DNA of 64,000 nucleotides from Larkinella sp049445795 (GCF_049445795.1 NZ_JBMSDT010000007.1:310001-374000); one strand, 5' to 3'. Counted from the first letter of the stretch, positions 24,637 to 33,397 are shown. Numbers and translations are program-made. The notes: a model not told the origin generated them from the sequence alone.

Positions 24637-26397
24637 TTACTTTCTTTCTTTAATCGCCTTTCGAACGCTGCCCACTTCCTCGGCGGTGATGGCACTGGCC
24701 GAATTGCCAAAGTTTTGCCGGACAAACGTCAGCACCTCGGCAATCTCTTCGTCTTTCAGGAAGTCGTGCTGCGGCATGACATTGTTGTACGACTGTCCTT
24801 TGACTTCAATCGGGCCGTCCAGTCCTTTCAGCAGCACTTCGATCAGCCGGGTTTTGTCGCCCACGACCCATTCCGATTCCCCCAGGGGCGGAAACCGCTG
24901 CGAATCACCCAGCCCATTGCGCTGGTGACAGGCCCGGCAATACACGCCGTAGACTTTGCTGCCCAACACGGGCTTGTCCTTGTCCAGGTTATCCTTGATT
25001 TCGTCGGGCGTGCGGATGTGCGACATGGTTTTGCGTTTCTCCATCTGGGCCAGTTGCGCCGGGCCGAATTTTTTCCGGTCACCTTTGTAGGTCACTTTCC
25101 AGATTTTGCCTTTCTCGGTTTCGGCCAGGTACAGCGAACCGTCGGGGCCCATCGCAATGCCCATCGGGCGATACACCGCATCGCTCACGTTGACAATCGG
25201 ATCGACACCCGCAAAACCGTCGGCGAAGATTTCCCAATCCGACGAGGGAACGCCTTTTTTCGACGGAACAAATGCAATAAAATAGCCCGCCTGCGGGTAA
25301 GGCGCCCGGTTGGTCGATCCGTGAAAGGCGATGAACGCGCCGTTTTTGTACCGATCCGGAAAAGTGGTTGGACGTCCGGGAGCGCCCTGGTAAAACAGAA
25401 TGTCGTTCGGTGCCCAGTGCCCCGGAAAACCGATGATCGGTTTTTCGTATTGACTGCCTTTGCCGATGTCTTCACCATCTCCGCCGTATTCCGGATTCAG
25501 CACTTTTTTGCCCTGCATCTGGTCGTAGTAGTAATACGGCCAGCCCGCATCCGCACCCTCTTTGATTCGCAGGAACTCCTCCGACGGCAACACCGCGCTC
25601 TGCCAGGGCGAGTACACGCCAGCCCAGAGCATCAGCAGGTCGTCGCGGCCGTGTTGCAGGGCGTAAAGCGTCTGGTCGACCGGATTCCAGTCCATCGCCA
25701 CGACGCTCCGTAAACCGGTAGCGTACCGACGGCCGTCTTTCTGGGTCTGATTCGGCTTGTTGGCGTCGAACTGCCAGATACCGCCGTGGTCTTCGAGCAG
25801 GGCGCAGGGCGTTATTCCCGGCGAACTCGGAATCCGGTTCCGCTCCTGACAGGCGTTGGAAGGCGCTCCGTAGGCCACGTAAATATGGCCCTTATTGTCA
25901 AACGTCAGTGGTTTGGCAATGTGCTCGTGCATGCCGTGCGGATGGTCGTCGTTCACGATGATTTCTTCCGGCCCTTCCGGCACCAGCTTGCCCGGCGTCA
26001 GTTTGTAGCGGTAGACGAGCAGTTCGGAGCTGAAATACAGGTAGCCGTTGTAAATCCGCATCCCCGTTCCGTAGGCCCGCTCGCGGGTCTGCCCGCCGAA
26101 GGTTTTGATGATGTCGGCGCGGCCGTCGCCATTGGTGTCGCGCAGGGCAATCACCGACTCGCCTTTGTCCCGGACAAACCGGGCTTTCACGTAAATATCC
26201 CCGTTCGCGTTGATGGCCAGGTGCCGCGCCCGTCCGGGTAAGCTATCGACCACCACGGTCGCTTCAAACCCCTCGGGCAGAAACAGTCCGCCGTTGGCAT
26301 CGGTGCGAGCCGGTAAGTTGGATTGGTTATCGCGCCGGGTAAACCCAAGCCCGGCCACGAGAAGAAGGAAGACTACGCTGGAGTAAGACTTTGACAT
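24637..26397 (-). CDS. Sugar dehydrogenase-cytochrome c fusion
   Basis: A 586-residue exported protein. Residues about 35-450 form a sorbosone/glucose dehydrogenase propeller ('ARHLAINANGDIYVKARFV', 'HPHGMHEHIAKPLTFDNKGH', 'GLRSVVAMDWNPVDQTLYAL'); residues about 480-570 form a cytochrome c domain with heme motif CRACH and axial Met in 'NNVMPQHDFL'. The fusion lets electrons from sugar oxidation flow directly to the respiratory chain. The N-terminal hydrophobic segment ends in 'GLGFTRRD', so a Sec signal is likely. It lies between amidohydrolase 2 and the small cytochrome c in the same orientation. Confidence 0.88.
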   Translation of the reverse strand: MSKSYSSVVFLLLVAGLGFTRRDNQSNLPARTDANGGLFLPEGFEATVVVDSLPGRARHLAINANGDIYVKARFVRDKGESVIALRDTNGDGRADIIKTFGGQTRERAYGTGMRIYNGYLYFSSELLVYRYKLTPGKLVPEGPEEIIVNDDHPHGMHEHIAKPLTFDNKGHIYVAYGAPSNACQERNRIPSSPGITPCALLEDHGGIWQFDANKPNQTQKDGRRYATGLRSVVAMDWNPVDQTLYALQHGRDDLLMLWAGVYSPWQSAVLPSEEFLRIKEGADAGWPYYYYDQMQGKKVLNPEYGGDGEDIGKGSQYEKPIIGFPGHWAPNDILFYQGAPGRPTTFPDRYKNGAFIAFHGSTNRAPYPQAGYFIAFVPSKKGVPSSDWEIFADGFAGVDPIVNVSDAVYRPMGIAMGPDGSLYLAETEKGKIWKVTYKGDRKKFGPAQLAQMEKRKTMSHIRTPDEIKDNLDKDKPVLGSKVYGVYCRACHQRNGLGDSQRFPPLGESEWVVGDKTRLIEVLLKGLDGPIEVKGQSYNNVMPQHDFLKDEEIAEVLTFVRQNFGNSASAITAEEVGSVRKAIKERK

Positions 26398-26473
26398 TCA
26401 AGCAAAAGCAATAAAGGGTTATAAATAGAGGCTGTTCAAACTTTTTTTTGTCTTTTTGTCATCCCCGCTTTTA

Positions 26474-26554
26474 TCATCCCGACGATAGGAGGGATCTTCG
26501 GGTGAAACTGACATTCCTTCCGGCGCCCGGAGATCCCTCCTATCGTCGGGATGA
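26474..26554. repeat. Inverted repeat, family C
   Basis: Perfect 24-bp arms (26474-26497 and 26531-26554) around 33 nt, of the CATCCCGACGATAGGAGGG type. It lies between amidohydrolase 2 and the dehydrogenase fusion. Confidence 0.85.
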
Positions 26555-26571
26555 CAAAACGCACGCGTCGG

Positions 26572-27834
26572 TTACCGCACCACAATTGGGTTGGCAATCC
26601 CGTTCAGATCATAGACGATTTTACCGCCTTTGATGGTCATCTCGCACTCGAATTTCCGCTTACCTTCGACCCGGTAGCCGGTTTTATCGTAAAAGCCGAA
26701 ATTGCCTTCTCGCAGGTTTAGGATGGCCACGTCGGCAATCGCCCCCACCGACAGATGCCCCAGGATTTCGCGTTTGATCACCTGCGCCGGTGCCCAGGTG
26801 CTGGCTTTGATCACATCCGCCACCGGCATGCCCATGCCCACGAACTTCGACATAATGCTCAGAATGTCTTTCATGGAGCCGTTCATGCTGCCGGTGTGCA
26901 GGTCGGTGCTGATCGTGGTGGGGTAAAAACCGGCTTTGATGGCCGGAATGGCCTGTGAATAATTGAAGCTGGCCCCGCCGTAGCCCACGTCGAAGACGAT
27001 GCCTTTTTTGCGGGCTTCCCAGACAAACGGCCGGACTTTCCCGGTGGCTTCGTCTACGATGGTTTCCCGCACATTGCCTTCCAGCAAGGTGTAGGTATGC
27101 GTAAAAATGTCGCCGGGGCGCAGGCGCTTCATGAACAATTCTTCCAGCGACAACGGCGGATCGTGCATTCCGAAGTCGATCATGACCGGCATATTCGCCA
27201 GTTTTCCGGCCTGCACGGCGCGGTCAACGGGCGTCCAGGTGCCGCCCATAAAGTGCGCGACCTTGAAACCGACCACGTCGTTGGGGTTGCCGAGCGCCAT
27301 CGCTGCGGCCATTTTGGGGTCCATATCGGTGGTGTCCTGCTCCCACATCCCACCCCGCATGCCTTCGCCGACGATGTTCAGCAGCGACAAAACCCGGGTT
27401 TTGGAGGTCAGGATGATGTTCTTTTTGAACGCCGGAAACGACTGCCAGCCCGCTCCGCCCGCGTCGACGATGGTGGTGACGCCCACGCGGAACGTAAAAC
27501 CGTCGGGTGCCACGGCAATCAGGCCGTTGCTGAGGTAGTGGTCGGGTTCGGTGCCGAAATAGACGTGCCCGTGCAGATCGATCAGACCGGGCGTGACGTA
27601 CATGCCTTTGGCGTTCACCACCTGTTTGGCTTTACCAGCATCGATGTTTTTGGCCACCAGCGCAATCTTGCCATCGCTGATTGCCACGTCCATCACCTCG
27701 TTGATGTTGTTTTTCGGGTCGATCACCTGACCGCCCTTGATCACGATGCTGTACGTTTGCGCCTGTACCAGCCCGCTGAACAGGCAGGCAAAAAAGAAAG
27801 TGAACAATGATTTTTGCATGGCTTCCGGACGCAT
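26572..27834 (-). CDS. Exported amidohydrolase/deacetylase, copy 2
   Basis: A 420-residue paralogue of the protein at 19933-21213, aligning over its full length: HGH in 'DLHGHVYFG', Lys in 'VVGFKVAHFMGG', His in 'DIFTHTYTLLEG' and Asp in 'ISTDLHTGS'. Note HGH rather than HTH, still giving both metal histidines. The ATG at 27834 overlaps the stop of SelA-like copy 2 as TGATG, a translational coupling signal; ATG 27819 (MQKSLFTFFFACLFSGLVQA) is an alternative with the cleaner signal peptide. The same proposed deacylase role as copy 1, with the divergence suggesting a related but different substrate. Confidence 0.88.
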   Translation of the reverse strand: MRPEAMQKSLFTFFFACLFSGLVQAQTYSIVIKGGQVIDPKNNINEVMDVAISDGKIALVAKNIDAGKAKQVVNAKGMYVTPGLIDLHGHVYFGTEPDHYLSNGLIAVAPDGFTFRVGVTTIVDAGGAGWQSFPAFKKNIILTSKTRVLSLLNIVGEGMRGGMWEQDTTDMDPKMAAAMALGNPNDVVGFKVAHFMGGTWTPVDRAVQAGKLANMPVMIDFGMHDPPLSLEELFMKRLRPGDIFTHTYTLLEGNVRETIVDEATGKVRPFVWEARKKGIVFDVGYGGASFNYSQAIPAIKAGFYPTTISTDLHTGSMNGSMKDILSIMSKFVGMGMPVADVIKASTWAPAQVIKREILGHLSVGAIADVAILNLREGNFGFYDKTGYRVEGKRKFECEMTIKGGKIVYDLNGIANPIVVR

Positions 27835-29057
27835 CAAACCGCTGCTTTCGAGAGTTCTTCTTTCAAGCGCGTCGCCACGATTTTCTCCTGGCCCGGTTTC
27901 AACATCCAGGTTGTCAGGCTAATACCGCCCTGCTCGCCCACAATTTCGATGGAGGGGTCGCCGTTGCGCAGGTTTTCCTGCAAGGCTTTTACCGTCAGGT
28001 TCACTTTGGCCGGTTCCCATTTGATCCGGAGCGTCGGCGTGTGGTTACCCAGTTCGGGCCGGAAGGTTTCGGTGGTTACACCGTTCACTTTTTTGACGGC
28101 ATCGGCAATGTGGGCCACGCGGTCTTCCCAGATTTGCCATTCTTTCTGGTGATCCTGCTTGATGAATTTCTCGACGGCGACGTACATGCCCAGAATTTCT
28201 TCCTTGTTCACCTTCATCCCGCGTCCGATGGTCGAACCCCGGGGCGGCATGCTCAGCCGGGCCGCATCGATCAGGTGTTTTTTCCCCATCAGCAACCCGG
28301 CGCTTTGGGGGCCGCGCATGGCTTTTCCGCCCGATACGCAGACCAGATCGAAGCCCATATCGTGGAATTTCCAGAGGTTTTCGACCGGCGGCACGTCGGC
28401 AGCAATGTCGATCATCGTCGGAATGTTGTGTTTTTTCGCCAGATTCACCCACTCCTGGTGCATGATCTTGCCTTTGTCCGACTGGATGTGCAGAAACCAC
28501 ATCAGAGCGGTTTTTTCGTTGATCGCTTTTTCGACCTCCTCCACCGTTTCGACAAACACCATTTTACACCCGGTGTTGGTCAGCGCGTGCGAATACCCGA
28601 CATTATGCCCTTTCTGTACAATCACTTCCGACTTCATGCCCGTACCTTCCAGTTGCGGCAGGGCTTCCACTTTCTTCTGATCCATGCCCGTCAGCACGCC
28701 CGCCAGCCCCAGCGTCATGGCTGAGAAGCAGCCCGCCGTCACCACCGCCGACTCGGCGTGAACAAGAGCCGCAATTTTTTCGCCGACTTTGGTTTGCACA
28801 TCGTCGAGCATCATAAACTCCTTCGAAGCGCCCTGGATGGTTTCCAGCACTTCGTCGTGCATCAGCGAACCGGTCATGGCCGTGTACGTTCCGGCGGCAT
28901 TGATGAACGTCCGGATGCCCAGTTCTTTGGCAAGGTTACGGGGCGCTGCGGCCACGGGAGCGGCCAATACCGATTGCAGTGGGGCGGCACCGCCAACCAG
29001 CCCACCCAGCAGGGGTACGGTTGACAGGCGTTTGAGGATACTTCTTCGGGTGATCAT
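27834..29057 (-). CDS. Exported SelA-like PLP enzyme (ammonia-lyase type), copy 2
   Basis: A 407-residue paralogue of copy 1, collinear throughout, with the PLP lysine K245 in 'VSGGKAMRGPQSAG'. It begins with a twin-arginine leader TRRSILKRLSTVPLLGGLVG, nearly the same as copy 1. The signature block 'FINAAGTYTAMTGSLMHDEV' is shared. Upstream is RidA (72-nt gap) and downstream amidohydrolase 2 (coupled). Family chemistry yields an enamine/imine intermediate, which RidA would hydrolyse; finding RidA next to it with the same kind of leader is strong contextual support. Confidence 0.88.
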   Translation of the reverse strand: MITRRSILKRLSTVPLLGGLVGGAAPLQSVLAAPVAAAPRNLAKELGIRTFINAAGTYTAMTGSLMHDEVLETIQGASKEFMMLDDVQTKVGEKIAALVHAESAVVTAGCFSAMTLGLAGVLTGMDQKKVEALPQLEGTGMKSEVIVQKGHNVGYSHALTNTGCKMVFVETVEEVEKAINEKTALMWFLHIQSDKGKIMHQEWVNLAKKHNIPTMIDIAADVPPVENLWKFHDMGFDLVCVSGGKAMRGPQSAGLLMGKKHLIDAARLSMPPRGSTIGRGMKVNKEEILGMYVAVEKFIKQDHQKEWQIWEDRVAHIADAVKKVNGVTTETFRPELGNHTPTLRIKWEPAKVNLTVKALQENLRNGDPSIEIVGEQGGISLTTWMLKPGQEKIVATRLKEELSKAAV

Positions 29058-29129
29058 GTCGATGGGTTGGTTAAGCCAGGGAAAAGCCCTTCCCGCCGAC
29101 GAGCGGGAAGGGCAGGGTTAGGGAAGTAA

Positions 29130-29591
29130 TCAGATGTAAGCAATGCAGTCCATTTCAACCAGGGAATCGCCCGGCACCCCGCCGTAGACAGCGACAGTTG
29201 TGCGTACTGGCGGTTTGCTGCCAAACCGCCCTTTGTACACTTCGTTCATGCCCTTGTAATCGTTCAGGTCATGCAGAAACACGTTCACTTTCAAGACTTT
29301 ATCCATCGAAGAACCAGCCTTGATCAGTTCTTTTTCCAATTCTTTCAGCACTTCGTCCGTGTGTACTTTAATGTCGCCTTCTTTGTGGTACCCTTTTCCG
29401 GCGACAAACACGAGGTTGCCGAATTTCGTAGAACCGGAGAACAGCGGCACGTCCTGTTCATTAGTTACATTAAATACTTCCTTTTGCGGGGCCGCGCTGG
29501 CTTCAGCTTTTGAAGTAGCCATACCCAGGCCCGTTACACCGGTTACGGAGGCAAAGAGTCGTTTTAGGATCGATCGGCGTTCTGGTTTCAT
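29130..29591 (-). CDS. Exported RidA (YjgF) enamine/imine deaminase
   Basis: From the ATG at 29591 this is a 153-residue protein with a twin-arginine leader (ERRSILKRLFASVTGVTGLG) and an A-rich cleavage region. The RidA domain is complete: 'FSGSTKFGNLVFVAGKG', 'DEVLKELEKELIKAGSSMDK', 'VNVFLHDLNDYKGMNEVY' and 'PVRTTVAVYGGVPGDSLVEM' with the catalytic Arg and the closing Glu. RidA normally works in the cytoplasm to hydrolyse reactive 2-aminoacrylate-type enamines made by PLP enzymes. An exported copy heading an operon of exported PLP enzymes is unusual and functionally consistent. The 33-codon extension upstream is rejected. Confidence 0.9.
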   Translation of the reverse strand: MKPERRSILKRLFASVTGVTGLGMATSKAEASAAPQKEVFNVTNEQDVPLFSGSTKFGNLVFVAGKGYHKEGDIKVHTDEVLKELEKELIKAGSSMDKVLKVNVFLHDLNDYKGMNEVYKGRFGSKPPVRTTVAVYGGVPGDSLVEMDCIAYI

Positions 29592-29738
29592 TAGAAAATT
29601 AAAGAATGGAAAGGTGAATACTAAAATTATTAAGTAAATCAAGCATTTTTTCCCGTATCTAATAAGTAAGCTAGACCACAAATCTGTCACGAACCAATAT
29701 ATAATGGTATTTTATCTACTCCGCAAGAACGATTCCGG

Positions 29739-30863
29739 CTAGGGCTGGCATCCTCTGCTGTTGATGATGATGTGGGCGTCGAGCTGTTCGTAGCGGGCGT
29801 TGATGGTGTTGCAAATCAGGTCCAGCTTCTCGAAAAGAGGTTCATCGTCCAGCGAAGCCGTCAGGTAGCACGATTTCATGACTTCCTCATCAAAGACGAT
29901 TTTGATCCCGTACGATTTCTCCAGCGTGGCAAATACCTCGGCGATCGGTGTCCGCTTAAACCGGAAGGGCTGGCTTTGGGCCTGGCTGTCGAGCAGGGCC
30001 GGTTTTTCGACCAGGCTCTTGATGATCTGCGTGTTCGTGGGCGAAAATACGATCTGCTGATTGGGCGTCAGCACGACGCCTTCCAGCTTATTATTTTCTT
30101 TTTGCTGCGTTAACTCTGTATTATTGCGGGCAAAAACCGACACCTTTCCGGTTTTAACCACCACTTTAACCTGCTTGTCATTTTCGAAAGCCTGAATGGT
30201 AAAACTCGTCCCCAAAACTTTCGTTACCAGTCCTTTTGCGTAAACATAAAAGGGCTTATTCGGATCTTTATGAACTTCAAAAAAAGCCTCTCCGACTAAA
30301 TAAACTTCGCGAATAGCACCCGGGAAGTTTTTCGGATAACTGACCCGCCCCCCGGTTTTTAACAGCAATGTACTTCCGTCCGGCAAGGTTACTAAACGGG
30401 TTTTCCGATCGGGGTTGGCAACTTCCTGAAGCGGTTGGGATGCCTGCGTAATCAGCTCGTTATAGGTTACATCAACTTTGGTGCAGGGCTGGTGAATAAA
30501 CAGCCGCCAGAACAAGCCGAGCAGCACCAGCACACTGGCCGCCATCCCGTACCGCAGGGGTGTAAACTGGTACCATTTGGCCACGGGCTGCTCATCCCCA
30601 TCGAGGGATTGGCGCAACCGGTGAATTTCGTGCTGGACCTCCCGGTCCGAAACCGGCACGCGGTCATTCGGAATTCGGGCGTAGGCTTCGTTGAGCGTGA
30701 TGAGCAGGAAAGCGGCCTTGTCAACCAGTTCTTTTTTATCCGGATTCTGAACCATCCATTTCTGCCAAAAATCGCTTTCCTGCGGGTCATTGAATAATTT
30801 CCAGCGTTGAAAAGACGGATCGGTGGCTAATTCTTCAGGTTCGAAATTCCGGTAATCTTGCAT
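29739..30863 (-). CDS. FecR-family anti-sigma factor, no sigma partner nearby
   Basis: A 374-residue protein: a cytoplasmic N-terminal helical domain (about 1-100), one membrane helix (about 106-124), a FecR domain (about 150-245, with 'RKTRLVTLPDGSTLLLKTGG' and 'GEAFFEVHKDPNKPFYVYAK'), and a DUF4974/STN-like C-terminal domain (about 295-372: 'RFKRTPIAEVFATLEKSYGI'). Such proteins control ECF sigma factors that drive SusC/SusD operons. No sigma-70 ECF gene and no SusCD pair lies beside it in this window, which is unusual. It is upstream of, and in the same direction as, the RidA-led block (147-nt gap), so it might have a regulatory link to it. Confidence 0.92.
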   Translation of the reverse strand: MQDYRNFEPEELATDPSFQRWKLFNDPQESDFWQKWMVQNPDKKELVDKAAFLLITLNEAYARIPNDRVPVSDREVQHEIHRLRQSLDGDEQPVAKWYQFTPLRYGMAASVLVLLGLFWRLFIHQPCTKVDVTYNELITQASQPLQEVANPDRKTRLVTLPDGSTLLLKTGGRVSYPKNFPGAIREVYLVGEAFFEVHKDPNKPFYVYAKGLVTKVLGTSFTIQAFENDKQVKVVVKTGKVSVFARNNTELTQQKENNKLEGVVLTPNQQIVFSPTNTQIIKSLVEKPALLDSQAQSQPFRFKRTPIAEVFATLEKSYGIKIVFDEEVMKSCYLTASLDDEPLFEKLDLICNTINARYEQLDAHIIINSRGCQP

Positions 30864-31327
30864 ACAAAATTAGAATACTTTGCCATTTCTGGATAAAGAT
30901 GCAAGACTATGCGGTCTATACTCTTTTTTTCAAAATTATATTTCGAACTTTTTTAGTTTATTGAGCAGGACCACCGGTTTCGACCATCAGCCGGATTTTT
31001 CACATGCAAAACCCACCCTTCGACCGCGGGTAAATCCAGGCTTATCCACCCCCGGCCGGCCCAAAACCGAGCGTCTGTCAAGGTTACTGACAACTGGACG
31101 AAAACCCGCCGATAAACCGATGTCTATTTCCTAAACAGTTTGGTTTTTAATGTGAATCTCTGATAACTTTGGTGAGCGTTCATGCCGGTTTTTTAAATTA
31201 ATCTTTCGGATTAAGTATTAAACTTGTTCATAGTCTGTTGTTAATGGTTTTATTTTTAATACTTTGGCAATACAGAACGCTCCTTATCTTCTCTATTTAT
31301 AGCGAACATCGATCCCAAAATTAATTG
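30864..31327. other. Divergent intergenic region, FecR / ThuA
   Basis: No gene was found in these 464 bases; the only open frames look random. A TTTG (31139-31142) and TAACTTTG (31164-31171) spaced about 21 nt apart could be a plus-strand promoter giving a ~150-nt leader before the ThuA gene. The left part is AT-rich. Confidence 0.4.
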
Positions 31328-32116
31328 ATGAGTTACAAACATTTATGCGCCTTGGCCACGAGTTTTATACTATTGCTGACTAGCCTTGTCTCGTTCTGTT
31401 ATGGACAAGTCGAAAAGCCGGTATTTCGCATGGTTGTCCTGGCCGAAAAAGACGGTGGCGTCCATGCGCCGTTTGTCGCTGCCGCCCGTGAGTGGCTCGG
31501 GCAGGAAGCGGCAAAAGGTCGCTTTGCCATCGATTACATCACCGATACGGAACCCATCGATGCGGCTTTTCTGGCTCGTTACCAGGTGTTCATCCAGTTG
31601 AATTACCCACCTTATCGCTGGACTGACGTTGCCAAAGTGGCTTTCGAGCAGTATATCCGGGAGGGTAAAGGCGGTGGCTGGGTCGGTTTTCACCACGCTT
31701 CGCTGCTCGGCGAATTCGACGGTTTTCCGATGTGGCCCTGGTTCTCGGAATTTATGGGCGGTATTCGCTACAAAAATTACATTCCTGGTTTTGCCAAAGC
31801 CACGGTTCGCGTCGAAGCACGATCCCATCCGGTGATGCAGAATTTACCGGCTTCGTTCGAGGTCGAAAAGGAGGAGTGGTACACCTACAACAAAAACCCG
31901 CGCCCGAATGTCAAGGTGCTCGCGATAGTCGACGAATCGACGTATGTACCCGATTCTGACATCAAAATGGGCGGGGATCACCCGGTGATCTGGTCCAACG
32001 AACACATGAAAGCCAGAAATGTGTACATTTTCATGGGGCATCATCCGGATTTATTCAAAAACGAAGCCTTTAAAACCCTCTTCCGAAATGCCATTTTCTG
32101 GGCGTCGGGGAAATAG
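31328..32116 (+). CDS. Exported ThuA-domain protein
   Basis: A 262-residue protein with a Sec signal (to about residue 26, ending SFCYGQ) and a ThuA domain (glutamine-amidotransferase-like flavodoxin fold): 'FRMVVLAEKDGGVHAPFV', 'YQVFIQLNYPPY', 'GGGWVGFHHASLLGEF', 'GDHPVIWSNEHMKARNVYIFMGHHPDLF'. ThuA proteins are linked to trehalose and other disaccharide use, via 3-keto sugars in known systems. Start ATG 31328 is preferred over the TTG three bases upstream. The next gene starts 12 nt later, forming a two-gene unit. Confidence 0.85.
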   Translation: MSYKHLCALATSFILLLTSLVSFCYGQVEKPVFRMVVLAEKDGGVHAPFVAAAREWLGQEAAKGRFAIDYITDTEPIDAAFLARYQVFIQLNYPPYRWTDVAKVAFEQYIREGKGGGWVGFHHASLLGEFDGFPMWPWFSEFMGGIRYKNYIPGFAKATVRVEARSHPVMQNLPASFEVEKEEWYTYNKNPRPNVKVLAIVDESTYVPDSDIKMGGDHPVIWSNEHMKARNVYIFMGHHPDLFKNEAFKTLFRNAIFWASGK

Positions 32117-32128
32117 GAACACCGATTG

Positions 32129-33373
32129 ATGAAACCCTCCAACTATCCCATGAATAAACCTGAAACCGTATTTCCCCAAACCACTCAACCGGTGGCGAAT
32201 CCGGCGCGGGTCGGGGCCATCGACATCCTGCGGGCGCTGACGATGGTGCTGATGATTTTCGTCAACGATCTCTGGTCGCTGACCGACATTCCGGCCTGGC
32301 TCGAACACGTCCCGCGTGGGGTCGACGGCATTGGGCTGGCCGATGTGGTATTCCCGGCTTTTCTGTTTATTGTCGGCATGTCGCTGCCTTTTGCTATCGA
32401 TAACCGACGGAAAAAAGGCGACAACTTCCAGCAACTCATCGGGCACATCCTGTTCCGGTCGGTAGCCCTGCTGACGATGGGCGTTTTTCTGGTCAACGGC
32501 GAATCGATCAACGAATCGGCGACCGGGATGCCCCGGCTGTTATGGAATGTAATTTGCTGCACTTGCTTCATACTGATCTGGAACAGCTACCCCAAATCGG
32601 CCCCGAAATCGCTGGTTACCGGTTTGAAAGGGCTCGGCATCCTGACGCTGCTGGCGCTGGCGGTTTTGTACCGGGGTGGCGAAGGTGGTTCGATCAGCCG
32701 CTTCGAGCCGCACTGGTGGGGCATCCTCGGCCTGATTGGCTGGGCGTATCTGGTGGCGGCTCTGATCACGGTGGGAGCCCAAAACCGGCTTTGGGTTCTA
32801 CTAACGGCCTGGGCGGTTTTTGCCGCCCTGAGTCTGATCGCCCACGCGGGTTGGTTGCCCGACGCCCTGCATGTGATTCCGGGGGCCATTCGGAACGGCA
32901 CGCTTGTGGGCTTAAGCCTGGGCGGGGTGGTGATTTCGACGCTGTTTCAACAGTACCGGAAAAAAGGTGACAACCGCCAAATGACGGTCGTTTTTCTGGC
33001 CACGGCGGCTTTACTGATCGGTCTGTCGGTACTCACACGCCCCTACTGGGGTCTGGCCAAGCTAGGCGAAACCCCGGCCTGGCTGTTTCTGTGCAGCGCC
33101 TTCACGCTGCTGGCCTTCACCGCTATTTACTGGGTCGCCGACGTGTGGGGCCAGAGCCGCTGGTTCGGCTTCATCAAACCCGCCGGAACCGACACGCTGC
33201 TGTGTTACCTGATGCCATATTTTGCCTATGCCACCACGAATTTTCTCGGGATTCATTTGCCGGAGATCGTACTAACAGGCGGTATCGGACTGCTCAAATC
33301 CTTTCTGTTCGCCCTGCTATGCGTCGGGCTTACGGGCTTGCTGAACAAAGCAGGTATCCGGCTTAAGCTTTAA
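32129..33373 (+). CDS. HGSNAT-like membrane acyltransferase (COG4299/DUF5009)
   Basis: A 414-residue protein with about ten to eleven membrane helices. The N-terminal 'VGAIDILRALTMVLMIFVND' and 'GIGLADVVFPAFLFIVGMSLPFAI' are diagnostic of the DUF5009 group, related to human heparan-alpha-glucosaminide N-acetyltransferase, which moves acetyl from cytosolic acetyl-CoA to glucosamine on the other side of the membrane. It follows the ThuA gene by 12 nt. Being 2.5 kb from a block of amidohydrolases and sugar dehydrogenases, it may act on the same class of amino sugars (inference). Confidence 0.85.
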   Translation: MKPSNYPMNKPETVFPQTTQPVANPARVGAIDILRALTMVLMIFVNDLWSLTDIPAWLEHVPRGVDGIGLADVVFPAFLFIVGMSLPFAIDNRRKKGDNFQQLIGHILFRSVALLTMGVFLVNGESINESATGMPRLLWNVICCTCFILIWNSYPKSAPKSLVTGLKGLGILTLLALAVLYRGGEGGSISRFEPHWWGILGLIGWAYLVAALITVGAQNRLWVLLTAWAVFAALSLIAHAGWLPDALHVIPGAIRNGTLVGLSLGGVVISTLFQQYRKKGDNRQMTVVFLATAALLIGLSVLTRPYWGLAKLGETPAWLFLCSAFTLLAFTAIYWVADVWGQSRWFGFIKPAGTDTLLCYLMPYFAYATTNFLGIHLPEIVLTGGIGLLKSFLFALLCVGLTGLLNKAGIRLKL

Positions 33374-33397
33374 AGGTAACCGATCACCTTCGTTTGT

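Noticed and set aside
30880..31134. 84-codon ORF between FecR and ThuA genes
   Set aside because: No start context or domain; amino-acid makeup looks random; kept as intergenic.
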